DNA from: a cyanobacterium PCC 7702
GTDB taxonomy: Bacteria; Cyanobacteriota; Cyanobacteriia; Cyanobacteriales; Nostocaceae
Reading direction: 5' to 3'
DNA: 64,000 nucleotides
NCBI GenBank assembly: GCA_000332255.1
Contig: KB235926.1
Location: 4,792,067 to 4,856,066 of the forward strand
A program made the position numbers and the translations under genes. The notes under the pieces were generated by a model, which did no database searches, was not told where the DNA came from, and saw nothing but the letters and a program-made list of their open reading frames with translations. Below, one piece after another: positions 39,293-47,887 of this stretch (position 1 is its first letter; each line of letters starts with the position of its first letter).

Positions 39293-40333
39293 ATGGCTAC
39301 AAAAATTCCTGTCACTGTGATTACCGGATTTTTAGGTAGTGGTAAAACTACCCTGATTCGCCACCTCCTACAAAACAACCAAGGACTCCGTATTGCTGTT
39401 TTAGTAAATGAATTTGGTGAGCTTGGTATAGATGGAGAATTATTGAAATCCTGTCAAATTTGCCCAGAAGATGATGAAAGCGCAAATAATATCGTGGAAT
39501 TAACAAATGGCTGCTTGTGCTGTACCGTGCAAAAAGAGTTTTTACCGGCAATGCAACAGCTAATCAAGCGGCGCGATCGCATTGATTGTATCTTAATCGA
39601 AACTTCTGGTTTAGCTTTACCAAAGCCACTGGTCACAGCTTTTCGCTGGCCGGAAATTCGTGTTGGTGCTACGGTAGATGCTGTGATTGCTGTGGTAGAT
39701 TGTGCTGCAGTAGCAGCAGGAACATTTGCTAGCAACCCAGAAGCAGTGGAAGCGCAAAGGCAAGCAGATGATAGTCTAGAACATCAAACACCTTTACAAG
39801 AACTTTTTGAAGACCAACTAGCCTGCGCAGATCTGGTGGTTTTAAATAAAATCGACTTGGTGGATAAACAGACAAAAGTAAAAGTAGAGGAACTAGTCAA
39901 ACAAAAGTTACCTCGAGTTGTGAAAATTGTTGACAGCTATCAAGGAAAACTTGCTCCCTCTGTACTGTTGGGATTGCAAGCTGCAGTTGAAGAAAATCTA
40001 GATGCTCGTCCCACTAACCACGATATGGAAGAAGACCACGAGCACGATGAACAGATAACTGCAACTCATTTAATCTTAGATCGTTGTTTCGAACCTCAAA
40101 AGTTGCAACAACAATTGCAAAAGCTAGTAAAAGAGCAAGAAATTTACCGTATTAAGGGTTTCGTCGCCGTACCTAACAAACCTATGCGTTTAGTCATGCA
40201 AGGAGTGGGAAATCGTTTTGAACAATTTTACGATCGCCCTTGGCAAGCTCAAGAAGCAAAGCAAACTCGTTTGGTTTTTATTGGTCGCCAAATTAATTCT
40301 GCGGAGATTGAATCGCAACTTGTAGCGCTATAA
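39293..40333 (+). CDS. CobW/Nha-type G3E GTPase, putative metallochaperone
   Basis: 346 residues. P-loop TGFLGSGKTTLIRHLL, the CxCC metal-binding motif NGCLCCTV (about residue 80), switch-like ETSGLALP, and NKIDLV for guanine specificity. A His/Glu-rich stretch (MEEDHEHDEQI) precedes the C-terminal CobW_C domain (RIKGFVAVPNKPMRLVMQG). Members deliver zinc or cobalt; several relatives in Anabaena are under Zur control, but no Fur-family box is visible upstream here. The cyanobacterial 'CobW' annotation for cobalamin synthesis is possible but not specific. Confidence 0.9.
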   Translation: MATKIPVTVITGFLGSGKTTLIRHLLQNNQGLRIAVLVNEFGELGIDGELLKSCQICPEDDESANNIVELTNGCLCCTVQKEFLPAMQQLIKRRDRIDCILIETSGLALPKPLVTAFRWPEIRVGATVDAVIAVVDCAAVAAGTFASNPEAVEAQRQADDSLEHQTPLQELFEDQLACADLVVLNKIDLVDKQTKVKVEELVKQKLPRVVKIVDSYQGKLAPSVLLGLQAAVEENLDARPTNHDMEEDHEHDEQITATHLILDRCFEPQKLQQQLQKLVKEQEIYRIKGFVAVPNKPMRLVMQGVGNRFEQFYDRPWQAQEAKQTRLVFIGRQINSAEIESQLVAL

Positions 40334-40405
40334 GCTCTTGGCAAAAAAGTACCAAACAAGCAAAACAACACTGCTGCTCCTAGTACTGTATTAAGGTGAA
40401 TGGAA

Positions 40406-40594
40406 ATGGACGCTAAAACAACTGAAATCAAGCAAATAGCAACTCAGTTGCTAGCTGGTATGCTTGCCAATCCTCACATTTACGCTCAAGTTTCTGAGGA
40501 TTTAGCTCAAGGAGTACAGGAGCAAGATTTAATTGTCCTGGCAATTGAGATGGCACAGCGATTGATTGACAAGGTTGAAAAAAGAGATACTTGA
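40406..40594 (+). CDS. Small conserved protein, unknown function
   Basis: 62 residues from ATG 40406, chosen over ATG 40400 because AAGG lies at a proper distance. All-helical, acidic (TEIKQIATQLLAGMLANPHIY, then EDLAQGVQEQDLIVLAIEMAQRLI). About 70 bases after the CobW-type gene and in the same direction, so possibly co-transcribed. Family not recognised. Confidence 0.6.
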   Translation: MDAKTTEIKQIATQLLAGMLANPHIYAQVSEDLAQGVQEQDLIVLAIEMAQRLIDKVEKRDT

Positions 40595-40662
40595 TTGGGG
40601 ACTGCTGACCTTTGTGGCAAAAAAGTTTAGAGTTTATCGATTAGCCTTGATGAGGAAGAAAA

Positions 40663-41004
40663 ATGTCAGATTTTCACGATTGTCTCAAACATAAGTATGC
40701 TTACGTTGCTGTAGGAGAATTTAAACCGGGTAAATTTGAGGAAGCCAAGCGGCTTTACGAGCAGGCTGTTTCGATGTACACTACGGGCTTTCAGAAAGCG
40801 TACTTGTTGCAGGAACCGGGGACCGACAGGGGTATTGCGGTTATTTTTTGGGAAAATATGGGTGATATGGAAGCAAATCACAGCGAAGCGCAGCAGAAAA
40901 TTTTACAAAAGATGAGTCCTTTATTTGCTAAGGCTCCTACTACTTCTTTTTACGAAGTTGTTTGTGAAATTCAGCCGAAAGTAGCTCCTGAGATTTCGGT
41001 TTAG
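40663..41004 (+). CDS. Small alpha/beta-barrel-type protein, unknown function
   Basis: 113 residues. Sequence pattern VAVGEFKPGKFEEAKRLYEQAV ... KAYLLQEPGTDRGIAVIFWENMGDMEAN ... YEVVCEI looks like a dimeric ferredoxin-like (ABM/Dabb-type) fold: a strand, a helix with EAKRLYE, then strands and FWENM. Role unknown. Good reading frame, ribosome-binding GAGGAAG upstream, and a strong terminator follows, ending this short plus-strand run. Confidence 0.65.
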   Translation: MSDFHDCLKHKYAYVAVGEFKPGKFEEAKRLYEQAVSMYTTGFQKAYLLQEPGTDRGIAVIFWENMGDMEANHSEAQQKILQKMSPLFAKAPTTSFYEVVCEIQPKVAPEISV

Positions 41005-41015
41005 GAGGACTTAGT

Positions 41016-41067
41016 AAAAACAGCGATCGCTTCAACTCGGTAACAAAGGCGATCGCTGTTTTCTTTG
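41016..41067 (+). terminator. Strong intrinsic terminator built from HIP1 octamers
   Basis: AACAGCGATCGC (41019-41030) is perfectly complementary to GCGATCGCTGTT (41049-41060), with extra A/T pairs at the base (AAAA before, TTCTTT after) and an 18-base loop. Each arm contains GCGATCGC. It can serve the plus-strand gene and, with AAA on the other side, the minus-strand tRNA. Confidence 0.85.
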
Positions 41068-41087
41068 TTGGGTATGGGACAAACTAC

Positions 41088-41171
41088 TGGGCAGGAGGAG
41101 AGTCGAACTCCTATGGGCGCAAGCCCGCCACATTTTGAGTGTGGTGCGTCTACCAGTTTCGCCACCCGCCC
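41088..41171 (-). tRNA. tRNA-Leu (anticodon CAA)
   Basis: 84 bases on the minus strand. Acceptor GGGCGGG pairs with CCTGCCC (one G-U), discriminator A, anticodon stem CCACA/TGTGG around loop CTCAAAA with anticodon CAA at positions 34-36, a long variable arm (GGCGGGCTTGCGCCCAT) as expected for a class II tRNA, and GTTCGACTC for the T-loop. No encoded CCA. The 5' end overlaps the 3' end of the M48 protease gene by 22 bases. Confidence 0.92.
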
Positions 41172-42028
41172 TGGTTAACAACTTCATTATTATAATTAAT
41201 TTTTTGGTTTTGCAACAACAAATTTTCATATTCTTTGCTGCTTGCCCAGCGATCGATTTCTCGGGCTCGCAGTACTGGTACTGGATGAGTTAGCTGAGCA
41301 GTACGAGCGGCTTTAACCATTTCGCCCAATTCAGTTTTGCTAATGTCGTCGTAGGCGCGAGCTTGGTCTACAAAGGCATCCAGGTTGAGTTGTGGTGCGA
41401 GGGTAGGGGAGCCACCTGTCAGTTTCATCAATACAGACATGACAACTTTTGGGTCTTGAGTTGCCAACAAGGCAGCGCGATCGCAAGTGAATTCGGCACA
41501 GCGTACCCATTCTAAAAGTTGTGCTTGAATGGCTTGGGCAATGAGGGCGCCAATGTTAGGCAAAGTTGCTGCCGCCAATATGAGTATGTTTACTGGTGTT
41601 AAGTAAACGCTGTGGTCACATTTGAGATGTCCTAATTCATGAGCTATGACTGCTTGAGTTTCCTCGGGCGTGAGCATGTCAATCAGGGAAGTATGTACCA
41701 CAATAAAAGGCTGTTTGCCTCGCATGGCAAAAGTGTAGGCATTAGGAGCCGGATGCTGCTTGATATAAAGTTGAGGTGGCTCCATATCCAGGATTTGGCA
41801 GGCTTCTAGTAGTAGTTTGTGTAAGTGTGGCAGTTGTTTTTCACTTACTAAAATACTGGATGCGATATTTTCCACATAAAAAACCTGCTCCGCCACGGGT
41901 CCTAACAGATTCCGCACCAGGGTATCTATACCGGGAATCTGCTTGAGCGCTTTGGTTGCTTCTAGGTCTAGGGGATGACGAAACGAGTCTGCTTTTAGAC
42001 CAATCAGCCGGATTTTGGAAGAGTACAT
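41150..42028 (-). CDS. M48-family zinc metalloprotease (HtpX-like)
   Basis: 292 residues. Zinc site HELGH in VIAHELGHLKCDH near residue 138, with third ligand Glu in WVRCAEFTCDRAALL. Two hydrophobic segments (YLTPVNILILAAATLPNIGALIAQA) after the active site suggest membrane association, as in HtpX/Ste24 relatives. The N-terminal about 90 residues are conserved in cyanobacterial members. The stop codon TAG lies in the D-loop of the downstream tRNA-Leu, so the last six residues (GGWRNW) are encoded by tRNA sequence. Confidence 0.88.
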   Translation of the reverse strand: MYSSKIRLIGLKADSFRHPLDLEATKALKQIPGIDTLVRNLLGPVAEQVFYVENIASSILVSEKQLPHLHKLLLEACQILDMEPPQLYIKQHPAPNAYTFAMRGKQPFIVVHTSLIDMLTPEETQAVIAHELGHLKCDHSVYLTPVNILILAAATLPNIGALIAQAIQAQLLEWVRCAEFTCDRAALLATQDPKVVMSVLMKLTGGSPTLAPQLNLDAFVDQARAYDDISKTELGEMVKAARTAQLTHPVPVLRAREIDRWASSKEYENLLLQNQKINYNNEVVNQGGWRNW

Positions 42029-42121
42029 GACAAAGCAAGTTAAAAGTAATATTTTTGCTTCGGGTTAGCCATCTTGCTGACCCTACAAAGCTAGTATAGC
42101 TAGAACAAACAAAACAAGACT

Positions 42122-42172
42122 GTTAGTGGTTAAGCTTTGATACAGATAGGGAAAGAGCCGTTAACCACTAAC
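42122..42172 (-). terminator. Perfect 12-base inverted repeat between murA and the M48 gene
   Basis: GTTAGTGGTTAA (42122-42133) pairs with TTAACCACTAAC (42161-42172), 12 uninterrupted base pairs, loop of 27. It lies just after the murA stop on the minus strand, so probably ends the murA message. The arms resemble the GTTAGTG heptamer family seen at 11554. Confidence 0.6.
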
Positions 42173-42185
42173 GCGTTTTGTAGAT

Positions 42186-43529
42186 TTATTTTTTCGGAAC
42201 TATAGATGGTTCCGAGTTGGTGATGCTTCCAGTTTCTTGAGAATCCAGCACCGAACCTTTGACGCGCTGAATTTTTGCTCCTAACTGTTGCAATTTGAAG
42301 TCCAGGCGATCGTAGCCCCGATCCAAATAATGCAGTCCCTGAATGGTGGTTTTACCATTAGCTGCCAAACCAGCGACGACCAAAGCTGCAGCTGCTCGCA
42401 GGTCGGTACCGATGACGGGTGCACCGGATAACATTGGCACTCCACGCACAAAGGCGGTATTACCTTTGACGCGAATATCTGCTCCGAGGCGATTTAACTC
42501 GGAAGCGTGGCGCAAGCGGTTCTCAAACACGGTTTCGTTAATGACGCTATCACCTTCTGCTATGGATAGCAAGGCCATAAACGGCGCTTGCATATCAGTA
42601 GGAAAGCCTGGATGGGGAAGGGTTTCTATGTCTGTTGCTATAAGTCTTTCTGCTGGGAGAACGTGCAAGCAGTCGGGTGCTTCTTCAATAACAGTTACAC
42701 CTATATCCCGCAGCTTGGCAATCACTGGTACCAAATGCTCTGGTGCTACTGGCGATAGCATCAAATCGGAACGGGTGATAGCTCCTACCACTAAAAAAGT
42801 TCCTGCTTCGATGCGGTCGGGAATGATAGTATATTCGGTAGAGTGTAGTTTGGAAACTCCCTGAATCGAAATCTTACTAGTTCCGGCACCGTGAATCTTA
42901 GCTCCCATAGCGATGCAGAAGTTTGCTAAATCGACGACCTCTGGTTCTCGGGCTGCGTTTTCAATTATTGTTTCCCCTTCTGCTAAAGTGGCCGCCATCA
43001 TTAGGGTTTCTGTTGCTCCTACGCTAGGGATATCCAGGTAAATTTTTGCTCCCTGCAATCGTCGGCTACTTCCAGGTACATAAGCATTACAAATGCCGTG
43101 CTCAACCTGTACTTCTGCTCCCATTGCTTGCAATCCCCGAACGTGAAGGTCCACGGGTCTTGCTCCAATGGCGCAACCACCGGGAAGGGGCATTTGCGCT
43201 ACTCCCAGACGCGCCAAAATTGGACCGATGGCAAAAAAACTCGCCCGTAACTGGGTAACTAGTTCGTAAGGAGCTTTAGATGATGTTAAATCGCTGGCAT
43301 TGATGTCTAAAATATCTCCGTGTCTTTGTAGACGAACGCCTAAAGCAGACAAGACTTGACCCATGCGCTCCACATCTACCAATAAGGGTACGTTATGGAT
43401 GCGACAGTCCCCAGAACAAAGTAAAGATCCGGCCATAATGGCCAGTGCGGAATTTTTGGCTCCACTTATTTTGACATGTCCTTGTAAACGATGCCCGCCC
43501 CAGATATGCAAGACTGAGGAGTCTGCCAT
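42186..43529 (-). CDS. murA: UDP-N-acetylglucosamine 1-carboxyvinyltransferase
   Basis: 447 residues from ATG 43529 ([17 protein letters not shown]); a TTG eight codons upstream is unlikely. First committed step of peptidoglycan synthesis, transferring enolpyruvate to UDP-GlcNAc. Start region [17 protein letters not shown], catalytic loop [18 protein letters not shown] with the fosfomycin-target Cys, and the C-terminal [14 protein letters not shown] (substrate-binding Arg) are all present. Length is normal for a cyanobacterial MurA. Confidence 0.96.
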   Translation of the reverse strand: MADSSVLHIWGGHRLQGHVKISGAKNSALAIMAGSLLCSGDCRIHNVPLLVDVERMGQVLSALGVRLQRHGDILDINASDLTSSKAPYELVTQLRASFFAIGPILARLGVAQMPLPGGCAIGARPVDLHVRGLQAMGAEVQVEHGICNAYVPGSSRRLQGAKIYLDIPSVGATETLMMAATLAEGETIIENAAREPEVVDLANFCIAMGAKIHGAGTSKISIQGVSKLHSTEYTIIPDRIEAGTFLVVGAITRSDLMLSPVAPEHLVPVIAKLRDIGVTVIEEAPDCLHVLPAERLIATDIETLPHPGFPTDMQAPFMALLSIAEGDSVINETVFENRLRHASELNRLGADIRVKGNTAFVRGVPMLSGAPVIGTDLRAAAALVVAGLAANGKTTIQGLHYLDRGYDRLDFKLQQLGAKIQRVKGSVLDSQETGSITNSEPSIVPKK

Positions 43530-43914
43530 TGGTGAAAACTTGGCATCCACCAAACCGCTAGAAGGATTAATAAGCCTACCCTCCCAAAAACTATAAATTT
43601 TACAAACTTTAAGTTGGTTTTGATTCTACAGTAAAGATTTAATTTGTCTACATTATTGCATCACATCTGTGGGCGCCATAGGTTTTCTGATTCTTAGAGG
43701 ATGGTTCTCACCCGGCAAAATCCTTGCTAGAGGCGAAGTTTTGAATTTCCAGGTTCCAGAAGAAGCAGGTAAACATCTCGTTAAATTACACACTCCGTAA
43801 TTCTACTTTGTCTAGAGACAAATGCGTCTGGCTGCTAAATTGCATGGAACTATTGGTTGACGCCAAAAGAAGTATTACGTAATAATAGAAAACGGTCGAT
43901 AAAAGTCTTGGCAA
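43530..43914. other. Intergenic region upstream of tRNA-Leu(CAG)
   Basis: About 385 bases between murA and the tRNA. The only coding-like content is the short frame at 43669-43800. The rest shows no recognisable signal. Confidence 0.35.
43669..43800 (+). CDS. Possible small protein or fragment of 43 residues
   Basis: GTG at 43669 opens a frame with protein-like content: VGAIGFLILRGWFSPGKI, then LARGEVLNFQVPEEAGKHLV, then KLHTP and stop. The pattern (GEVLNFQVPEEAGKHLVKL) resembles small beta-strand-plus-helix proteins that occur in phages and many bacteria. No clear ribosome-binding site. It could be a remnant. Confidence 0.3.
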   Translation: MGAIGFLILRGWFSPGKILARGEVLNFQVPEEAGKHLVKLHTP

Positions 43915-43996
43915 GCGGAACTGGCGGAATTGGCAGACGCGCTAGATTCAGGTTCTAGTGCCGCAAGGCTTCCGGGTTCAAGTCCCGGGTTCCGCA
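43915..43996 (+). tRNA. tRNA-Leu (anticodon CAG)
   Basis: 82 bases. Acceptor GCGGAAC pairs with GTTCCGC, discriminator A, anticodon stem CTAGA/TCTAG with loop TTCAGGT (anticodon CAG), long variable arm (TGCCGCAAGGCTT), T-loop GGTTCAAGTCC. CCA is not encoded. Confidence 0.94.
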
Positions 43997-44040
43997 TGTA
44001 AATAAGTTTAGGATTTTGGATTCATCTAAAATCTATTATT

Positions 44041-44829
44041 GTGCTTACTAGTTTACATAATCCTTTGGTAAAACAGATTAGGAAACTCCACTCTGCTCAG
44101 GAGCGGCACAAACAACAGCTTTTGTTGCTGGAAGGAACGCATCTTGTAGAGGAAGCTTGTGCAGTGGGTTATCCATTGGTTGCAGCCTGTTGTACTCCAC
44201 AATGGCAAACAGCTCATTTGCAACTGTGGCAGCAAGTTCAACAGCTATGCGAACGCGCCGAAATTGTTAGCGAAGAAGTAATGGCAGCGATCGCTACTAC
44301 GGTGCAACCGGACGGGGTACTGGCAACGGCAAAACGAGGTGAGCGTCAAACTTCAGTATCGTTTACCGGTATAGTACTAGCCTTGGAAAAAATTCAAGAT
44401 CCGGGTAATTTAGGAACGATAATTCGCACTGCAGCTGCGACTGGCGCCTCTGGAGTGTGGTTGAGTGCAGACAGTGTCGATTTAGACAATCCCAAAGTAC
44501 TGCGCGCTACAGCAGGACAATGGTTTCGCTTACCGATGTCAGTAACTGCAAATTTAAAAGCAATTGTACAGCAAGCCAAGCAAGCAGGAATGCAAGTAGT
44601 TGCAACTTTGCCGGATGCAGCCTTAACTTACTGGCAGGTAGATTGGCGTCGATCAAGTTTGATTTTGTTGGGAAATGAAGGTGCTGGTTTATCTCCAGCG
44701 CTAGCAGCTATGGCAGACCTACAGGTAAAAATACCCCTTCAGGGTGGAGTAGAATCCTTAAACGTAGCGATCGCTGCGGCGTTAATCTTGTATGAAGCCC
44801 AACGCCAGAAAACAGCAGAAAATTGCTGA
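44041..44829 (+). CDS. SpoU/TrmH-family RNA 2'-O-methyltransferase
   Basis: 262 residues from a GTG start (MLTSLHNPLVKQIRKLHSAQER). SPOUT methyltransferase: N-terminal substrate-binding domain with LLEGTHLVEEAC, then motif 1 LEKIQDPGNLGTIIRTAAATGA, motif 2 LILLGNEGAGLSP and motif 3 PLQGGVESLNVAIAAALILYE that form the trefoil-knot SAM site. Targets rRNA or tRNA ribose; the exact nucleotide cannot be told. 45 bases after the tRNA. Confidence 0.92.
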   Translation: MLTSLHNPLVKQIRKLHSAQERHKQQLLLLEGTHLVEEACAVGYPLVAACCTPQWQTAHLQLWQQVQQLCERAEIVSEEVMAAIATTVQPDGVLATAKRGERQTSVSFTGIVLALEKIQDPGNLGTIIRTAAATGASGVWLSADSVDLDNPKVLRATAGQWFRLPMSVTANLKAIVQQAKQAGMQVVATLPDAALTYWQVDWRRSSLILLGNEGAGLSPALAAMADLQVKIPLQGGVESLNVAIAAALILYEAQRQKTAENC

Positions 44830-44832
44830 CGA

Positions 44833-45081
44833 TTAGCTATCAGCTTTTTCTTTTTGCTGGAAATATTGCTCGATATCAGCAACTGCATCCTCCCACGCAG
44901 CTAAATCAACTACCGAGACGTTATCAGTAAATCGGTGCTTCTTTTGAGTGCTATCATCTGACAATTTTGAGGTTTCTTCTTGCTGAGGAGAGTTTTCTTG
45001 CAATATATGCTCCAGTTCATCCAGAGATTGTTGAAACTCTTTAGCAGCAGCGCGACGCTGCTCGTGTTGACTTTGCTCCAT
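44833..45081 (-). CDS. Small acidic helical protein, unknown function
   Basis: 82 residues, start ATG 45081. Charged, Gln/Glu-rich; predicted mostly helical (EQRRAAAKEFQQSLDELEHIL ... VDLAAWEDAVADIEQYFQQKE). No membrane segment, no Cys. Its end is three bases from the convergent methyltransferase stop. Probably a conserved cyanobacterial hypothetical protein. Confidence 0.6.
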   Translation of the reverse strand: MEQSQHEQRRAAAKEFQQSLDELEHILQENSPQQEETSKLSDDSTQKKHRFTDNVSVVDLAAWEDAVADIEQYFQQKEKADS

Positions 45082-45396
45082 GAACTTGATTTCAAATTTT
45101 CAGTTAACGTGCACAAACTAGACAGCAGTTTCTATAAACTTAGACTTGCTCCTTCCTTATTTCCAGGATAGTTCTGTATAAACTTTACACAAGTATTCGG
45201 AAAATGCAAAATTTTGCTTCCCTAGCAATACATTTAGTTTTTTCGGTAAGCACGACTACGGTTGCAGTCCAAGCGATCGCTGTCCGGCGTGCAAAACAAA
45301 AAGCTTTACTTTAGTTGAGTATTACCAAAAACAAAAAACTTTCTTTGTAGCTTTGGCAGATTCAATTTCTAACCCAAGCAAGCAGTAGAAAAATTT
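45082..45396. other. Intergenic region, nothing firm
   Basis: About 315 bases between two minus-strand small genes. A 36-codon plus-strand frame at 45204-45314 is considered and rejected. No other signal seen. Confidence 0.35.
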
Positions 45397-45585
45397 TTAG
45401 CCAGTTTGAAAGTAATTAAATGTTATGCCTTTTGCAGAAATGGGACTGACATCTAGACCAGGAGCAGGTAAATCTGGTTGGATGAAGACGCTGACTTGTT
45501 GCTCGGAATTGTTTTGTACTATAGCCGAGGCAACTCGGGATTTTGCAACTTGGCTGTAAGTTCTTGATTGTTCATAAAATTGCAA
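45397..45585 (-). CDS. Possible small protein of about 62 residues
   Basis: The frame starting at TTG 45585 (AAGGAG six bases upstream, then LQFYEQSRTYSQVAKSRV) gives 62 residues; a further upstream TTG at 45612 exists. It contains VASAIVQNNSEQQVSVFI and ends GITFNYFQTG. A good ribosome-binding site is the main support. Unknown function; lies about 125 bases downstream of the SBP56-type gene, same strand. Confidence 0.4.
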   Translation of the reverse strand: MQFYEQSRTYSQVAKSRVASAIVQNNSEQQVSVFIQPDLPAPGLDVSPISAKGITFNYFQTG

Positions 45586-45709
45586 AGTAGGCTCCTTCCT
45601 GCTAGCTGGCAATTAACCGCTCAACAGAAACTATTTTCCTACTCTAATTAATTGTATATATGGTGACAATTCCAAAAATCCCCTACTAGCTAACTAGTCC
45701 ATCCATTGC

Positions 45710-47062
45710 CTACACCCAGATATCAGAGGTGCAATCGCCGTTGGGATAACGCATTTCATGGGCGCGAGCCGGACCTGCTGGTTCTCGACCAAAATTAACA
45801 TAGAAATTCTCGTTAATTTTCATGCCGCCTTTGTCAGTATCGCAGTCAATTTGTAACAGATAAGAACCTGTTTGGGATAGTTCCGGGTAAAACTGATTAT
45901 CCCAACTGCTAAACAGAGAATTTGTGACATAAAGGCGCTTACCATCCAGACTGAGTTGTAGCATTTGGGGTCCACCAGCCAATTTTTGGCCTTGAACTTG
46001 GGCGCCTTGACCGAGTAAACCGCCACACCAAACTTGACCGGTAAGTTTTGGTTGGGAGGGGTCTGTGATGTCGTACTGACGAATATCGCCGTGCAACCAG
46101 TTCGAGAAGTACAAAAACCGATCGTCCATGGAAATTAAAATATCCGTAATTAAAGATGGTACGGGAAAAGACCAGCCTTCTACTTCTATTGATGGAACAT
46201 CAATAACTTTTTCTATTTTCCAGTGTCCGTTGGACTTGTACCAATGCCAAATGTTACTGCTGAGTGCAGCGCCAACAAAACCGTGGGTGCTGTCGGGATT
46301 GTGGTGAAAACGCACTTCTAAGGGTATAATTCCTTGCTCGCCTAAATCAAAACTTTCCATAATTTCACGTTTTGACCAGTCCCAGAAGTGTAAATGATGT
46401 CCGTATTTTCCGGCAGCAACGTCATTGAGGTCAAAGCCGGGGTAGAATGTTTCCGGTGCGCCCCATTCGCTACTTACCATGACGTTATGTCGCGGTTGGT
46501 ACCAAAAGTCGTAGTTAAAGCGCATGGGTTGGGTTTGGCGTTCCCAGCGTCCTGCAATATTCAAATTTTCATCTAGTAGTAGGAAACCACCGGGACCTTT
46601 ACCTTCGCTATCGCCCAACATGGAAATCATCACGTGACCGTCTGCTAGACAGTGTACGGTGTGGGGTGCTGTGAGGTTTGTTTTTTGCTTGATTTCATCT
46701 GGTTCGATGATTTTGTATAGTTTGGGAGCACGAATATCTGCTGTATCAACGATATAAATTCGGCTGGAACGCAGTCCAGGAATAATTAAAAAGCGTCGAG
46801 ATTTGAAGACGTCACCGTAGCAAGAACTACAGGCATTCCAACCGAAATGATGTAACTCGTCACCTATGTATGGCATAGGTAGGCGAGCGATAACTTGGGA
46901 GTAAGTTGGAGAATTAGGGTCAACATCTATTGTGGCAAGATAATCTGGCGCATGAATACCTGTTCCTGTATACAAGGCGATCGCGTACAGTATTTTTTCA
47001 TGTTCTGCTTGCATCGCTGCTTGTGGAGAAGCATACCCAGGACCGCAGCAAGCATGAGCCAT
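45710..47062 (-). CDS. Selenium-binding protein family (SBP56 / methanethiol oxidase type)
   Basis: 450 residues from ATG 47062, which is preceded by GGAGG at eight bases; a 12-residue in-frame extension is not supported. A seven-bladed beta-propeller of the SBP56 family, whose bacterial and human members oxidise methanethiol to hydrogen sulfide, formaldehyde and hydrogen peroxide. Seen: the N-terminal [10 protein letters not shown] double-Cys, conserved His clusters ([49 protein letters not shown]) that supply copper or metal ligands, and the C-terminal [25 protein letters not shown]. The protein is full length. Neighbouring organosulfur-type genes fit a sulfur role. Confidence 0.92.
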   Translation of the reverse strand: MAHACCGPGYASPQAAMQAEHEKILYAIALYTGTGIHAPDYLATIDVDPNSPTYSQVIARLPMPYIGDELHHFGWNACSSCYGDVFKSRRFLIIPGLRSSRIYIVDTADIRAPKLYKIIEPDEIKQKTNLTAPHTVHCLADGHVMISMLGDSEGKGPGGFLLLDENLNIAGRWERQTQPMRFNYDFWYQPRHNVMVSSEWGAPETFYPGFDLNDVAAGKYGHHLHFWDWSKREIMESFDLGEQGIIPLEVRFHHNPDSTHGFVGAALSSNIWHWYKSNGHWKIEKVIDVPSIEVEGWSFPVPSLITDILISMDDRFLYFSNWLHGDIRQYDITDPSQPKLTGQVWCGGLLGQGAQVQGQKLAGGPQMLQLSLDGKRLYVTNSLFSSWDNQFYPELSQTGSYLLQIDCDTDKGGMKINENFYVNFGREPAGPARAHEMRYPNGDCTSDIWV

Positions 47063-47363
47063 AGTTGTTACCTCCGAATGTAAGTTCAACTTTTTCAAAG
47101 ATTTTCAGTCACACAAGTTCTAAATTTATCTACAACTCCAGCAGTTTTGAGGAATGCAAAGTTGTCGGAAGTTGCAATCGTCTTGGGCGATCGCGTCGTT
47201 ATTTCTTTTGTGCTTGCAAAATATTAAAACTTTGGAGATAGCTAAGACCTATTTTTCGCTGTTTTCTTAACGTCACTAGGAATTACATCTCAGGCAAGAT
47301 TGACATTTTCAGCTTGGCTTGCTTGCATACTGTGGTACTAGATAATAGCGGGACACTTTTTTT

Positions 47364-47401
47364 ATAATATACGGTAAATTGGTTTTATTACCGTAGTTTA
47401 T
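47364..47401. promoter_or_regulatory. Palindromic operator-like site TACGGTAA-N10-TTACCGTA
   Basis: Perfect 8-base inverted repeat (47370-47377 and 47388-47395). Read outwards, each arm continues as TTACCGTA plus an AT-rich TTAT: TTACCGTATATTAT on the minus strand and TTACCGTAGTTTAT on the plus strand. A third copy, TTACCGTATTTTAT, lies at 50665-50678 in front of the AhpD-like gene. The repetition before functionally related genes suggests a regulator-binding site. The regulator is unknown. Confidence 0.5.
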
Positions 47402-47682
47402 CACAAAGTGATTTTGGTTTTGTAGGCGATCGTCATCTGCAATACCCTCCACACTCAAAACACGCTCACATCCACCAGCGTTTCGTGCACAATTTTAAAT
47501 GTTTTGATAAGATAAGCGTTCTCAGCAAAACGGCAAGCGCCTATGTATAAGGGTATGTTGTAGTAGTAAGCAAGTTTGTTTACAAAACGAATGTTGCTGA
47601 ACGAAATTATTAGTTACAGTTAGCACGATCCGGAGAATATTATTTGCTCCTACTTGTGCAATTAACTCCTCCTACGTCTGAG

Positions 47683-47775
47683 TTAGTTTGTGCGACTAAA
47701 AAATACAGCGGCGATGATAATGAAAGCTAACAGCAACAAAGGAACCCATAAATTAGGGAGGTCTTCAGAACTCAT
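47683..47775 (-). CDS. Possible 30-residue single-pass membrane peptide
   Basis: ATG at 47773-47775 opens MSSEDLPNLW, then one hydrophobic helix (VPLLLLAFIIIAAVFF) and SRTN before the stop: the composition of small photosynthetic or stress-related membrane peptides. GAGG is not seen at the right distance; upstream is only AGCTT. It matches no photosystem subunit I know. Supported by composition only. Confidence 0.35.
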   Translation of the reverse strand: MSSEDLPNLWVPLLLLAFIIIAAVFFSRTN

Positions 47776-47887
47776 AAGCTAAAGATGTAGCTGGTTGTTT
47801 GTGCTCCCAGAAGATAGGAGTTGCTTGGAGAACCTGGCAACGAGATAATTTTTTGTATACAGCAAGCAGTGCACAGAGGGGATTGCC

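Larger units (their letters stand above)
47063..47887. other. Divergent regulatory region between the SBP56 gene and the fusion regulator gene
   Basis: About 825 bases. Holds a palindromic site at 47370-47395 (annotated separately) and a possible 30-residue membrane peptide at 47683-47775. Otherwise no gene. This is where promoters of both divergent genes must lie. Confidence 0.45.

Noticed and set aside
39293-40333. Zur box in front of the CobW-type GTPase
   Set aside because: No TGATAAT-N-ATTATCA-like sequence found in 38998-39292, so metal control of this gene is not claimed.
45204-45314. 36-codon plus-strand frame beginning MQNFASLAIHLVF
   Set aside because: No ribosome-binding site, composition fits chance in this AT-rich gap, and it runs through a HIP1-like sequence; not strong enough to list.
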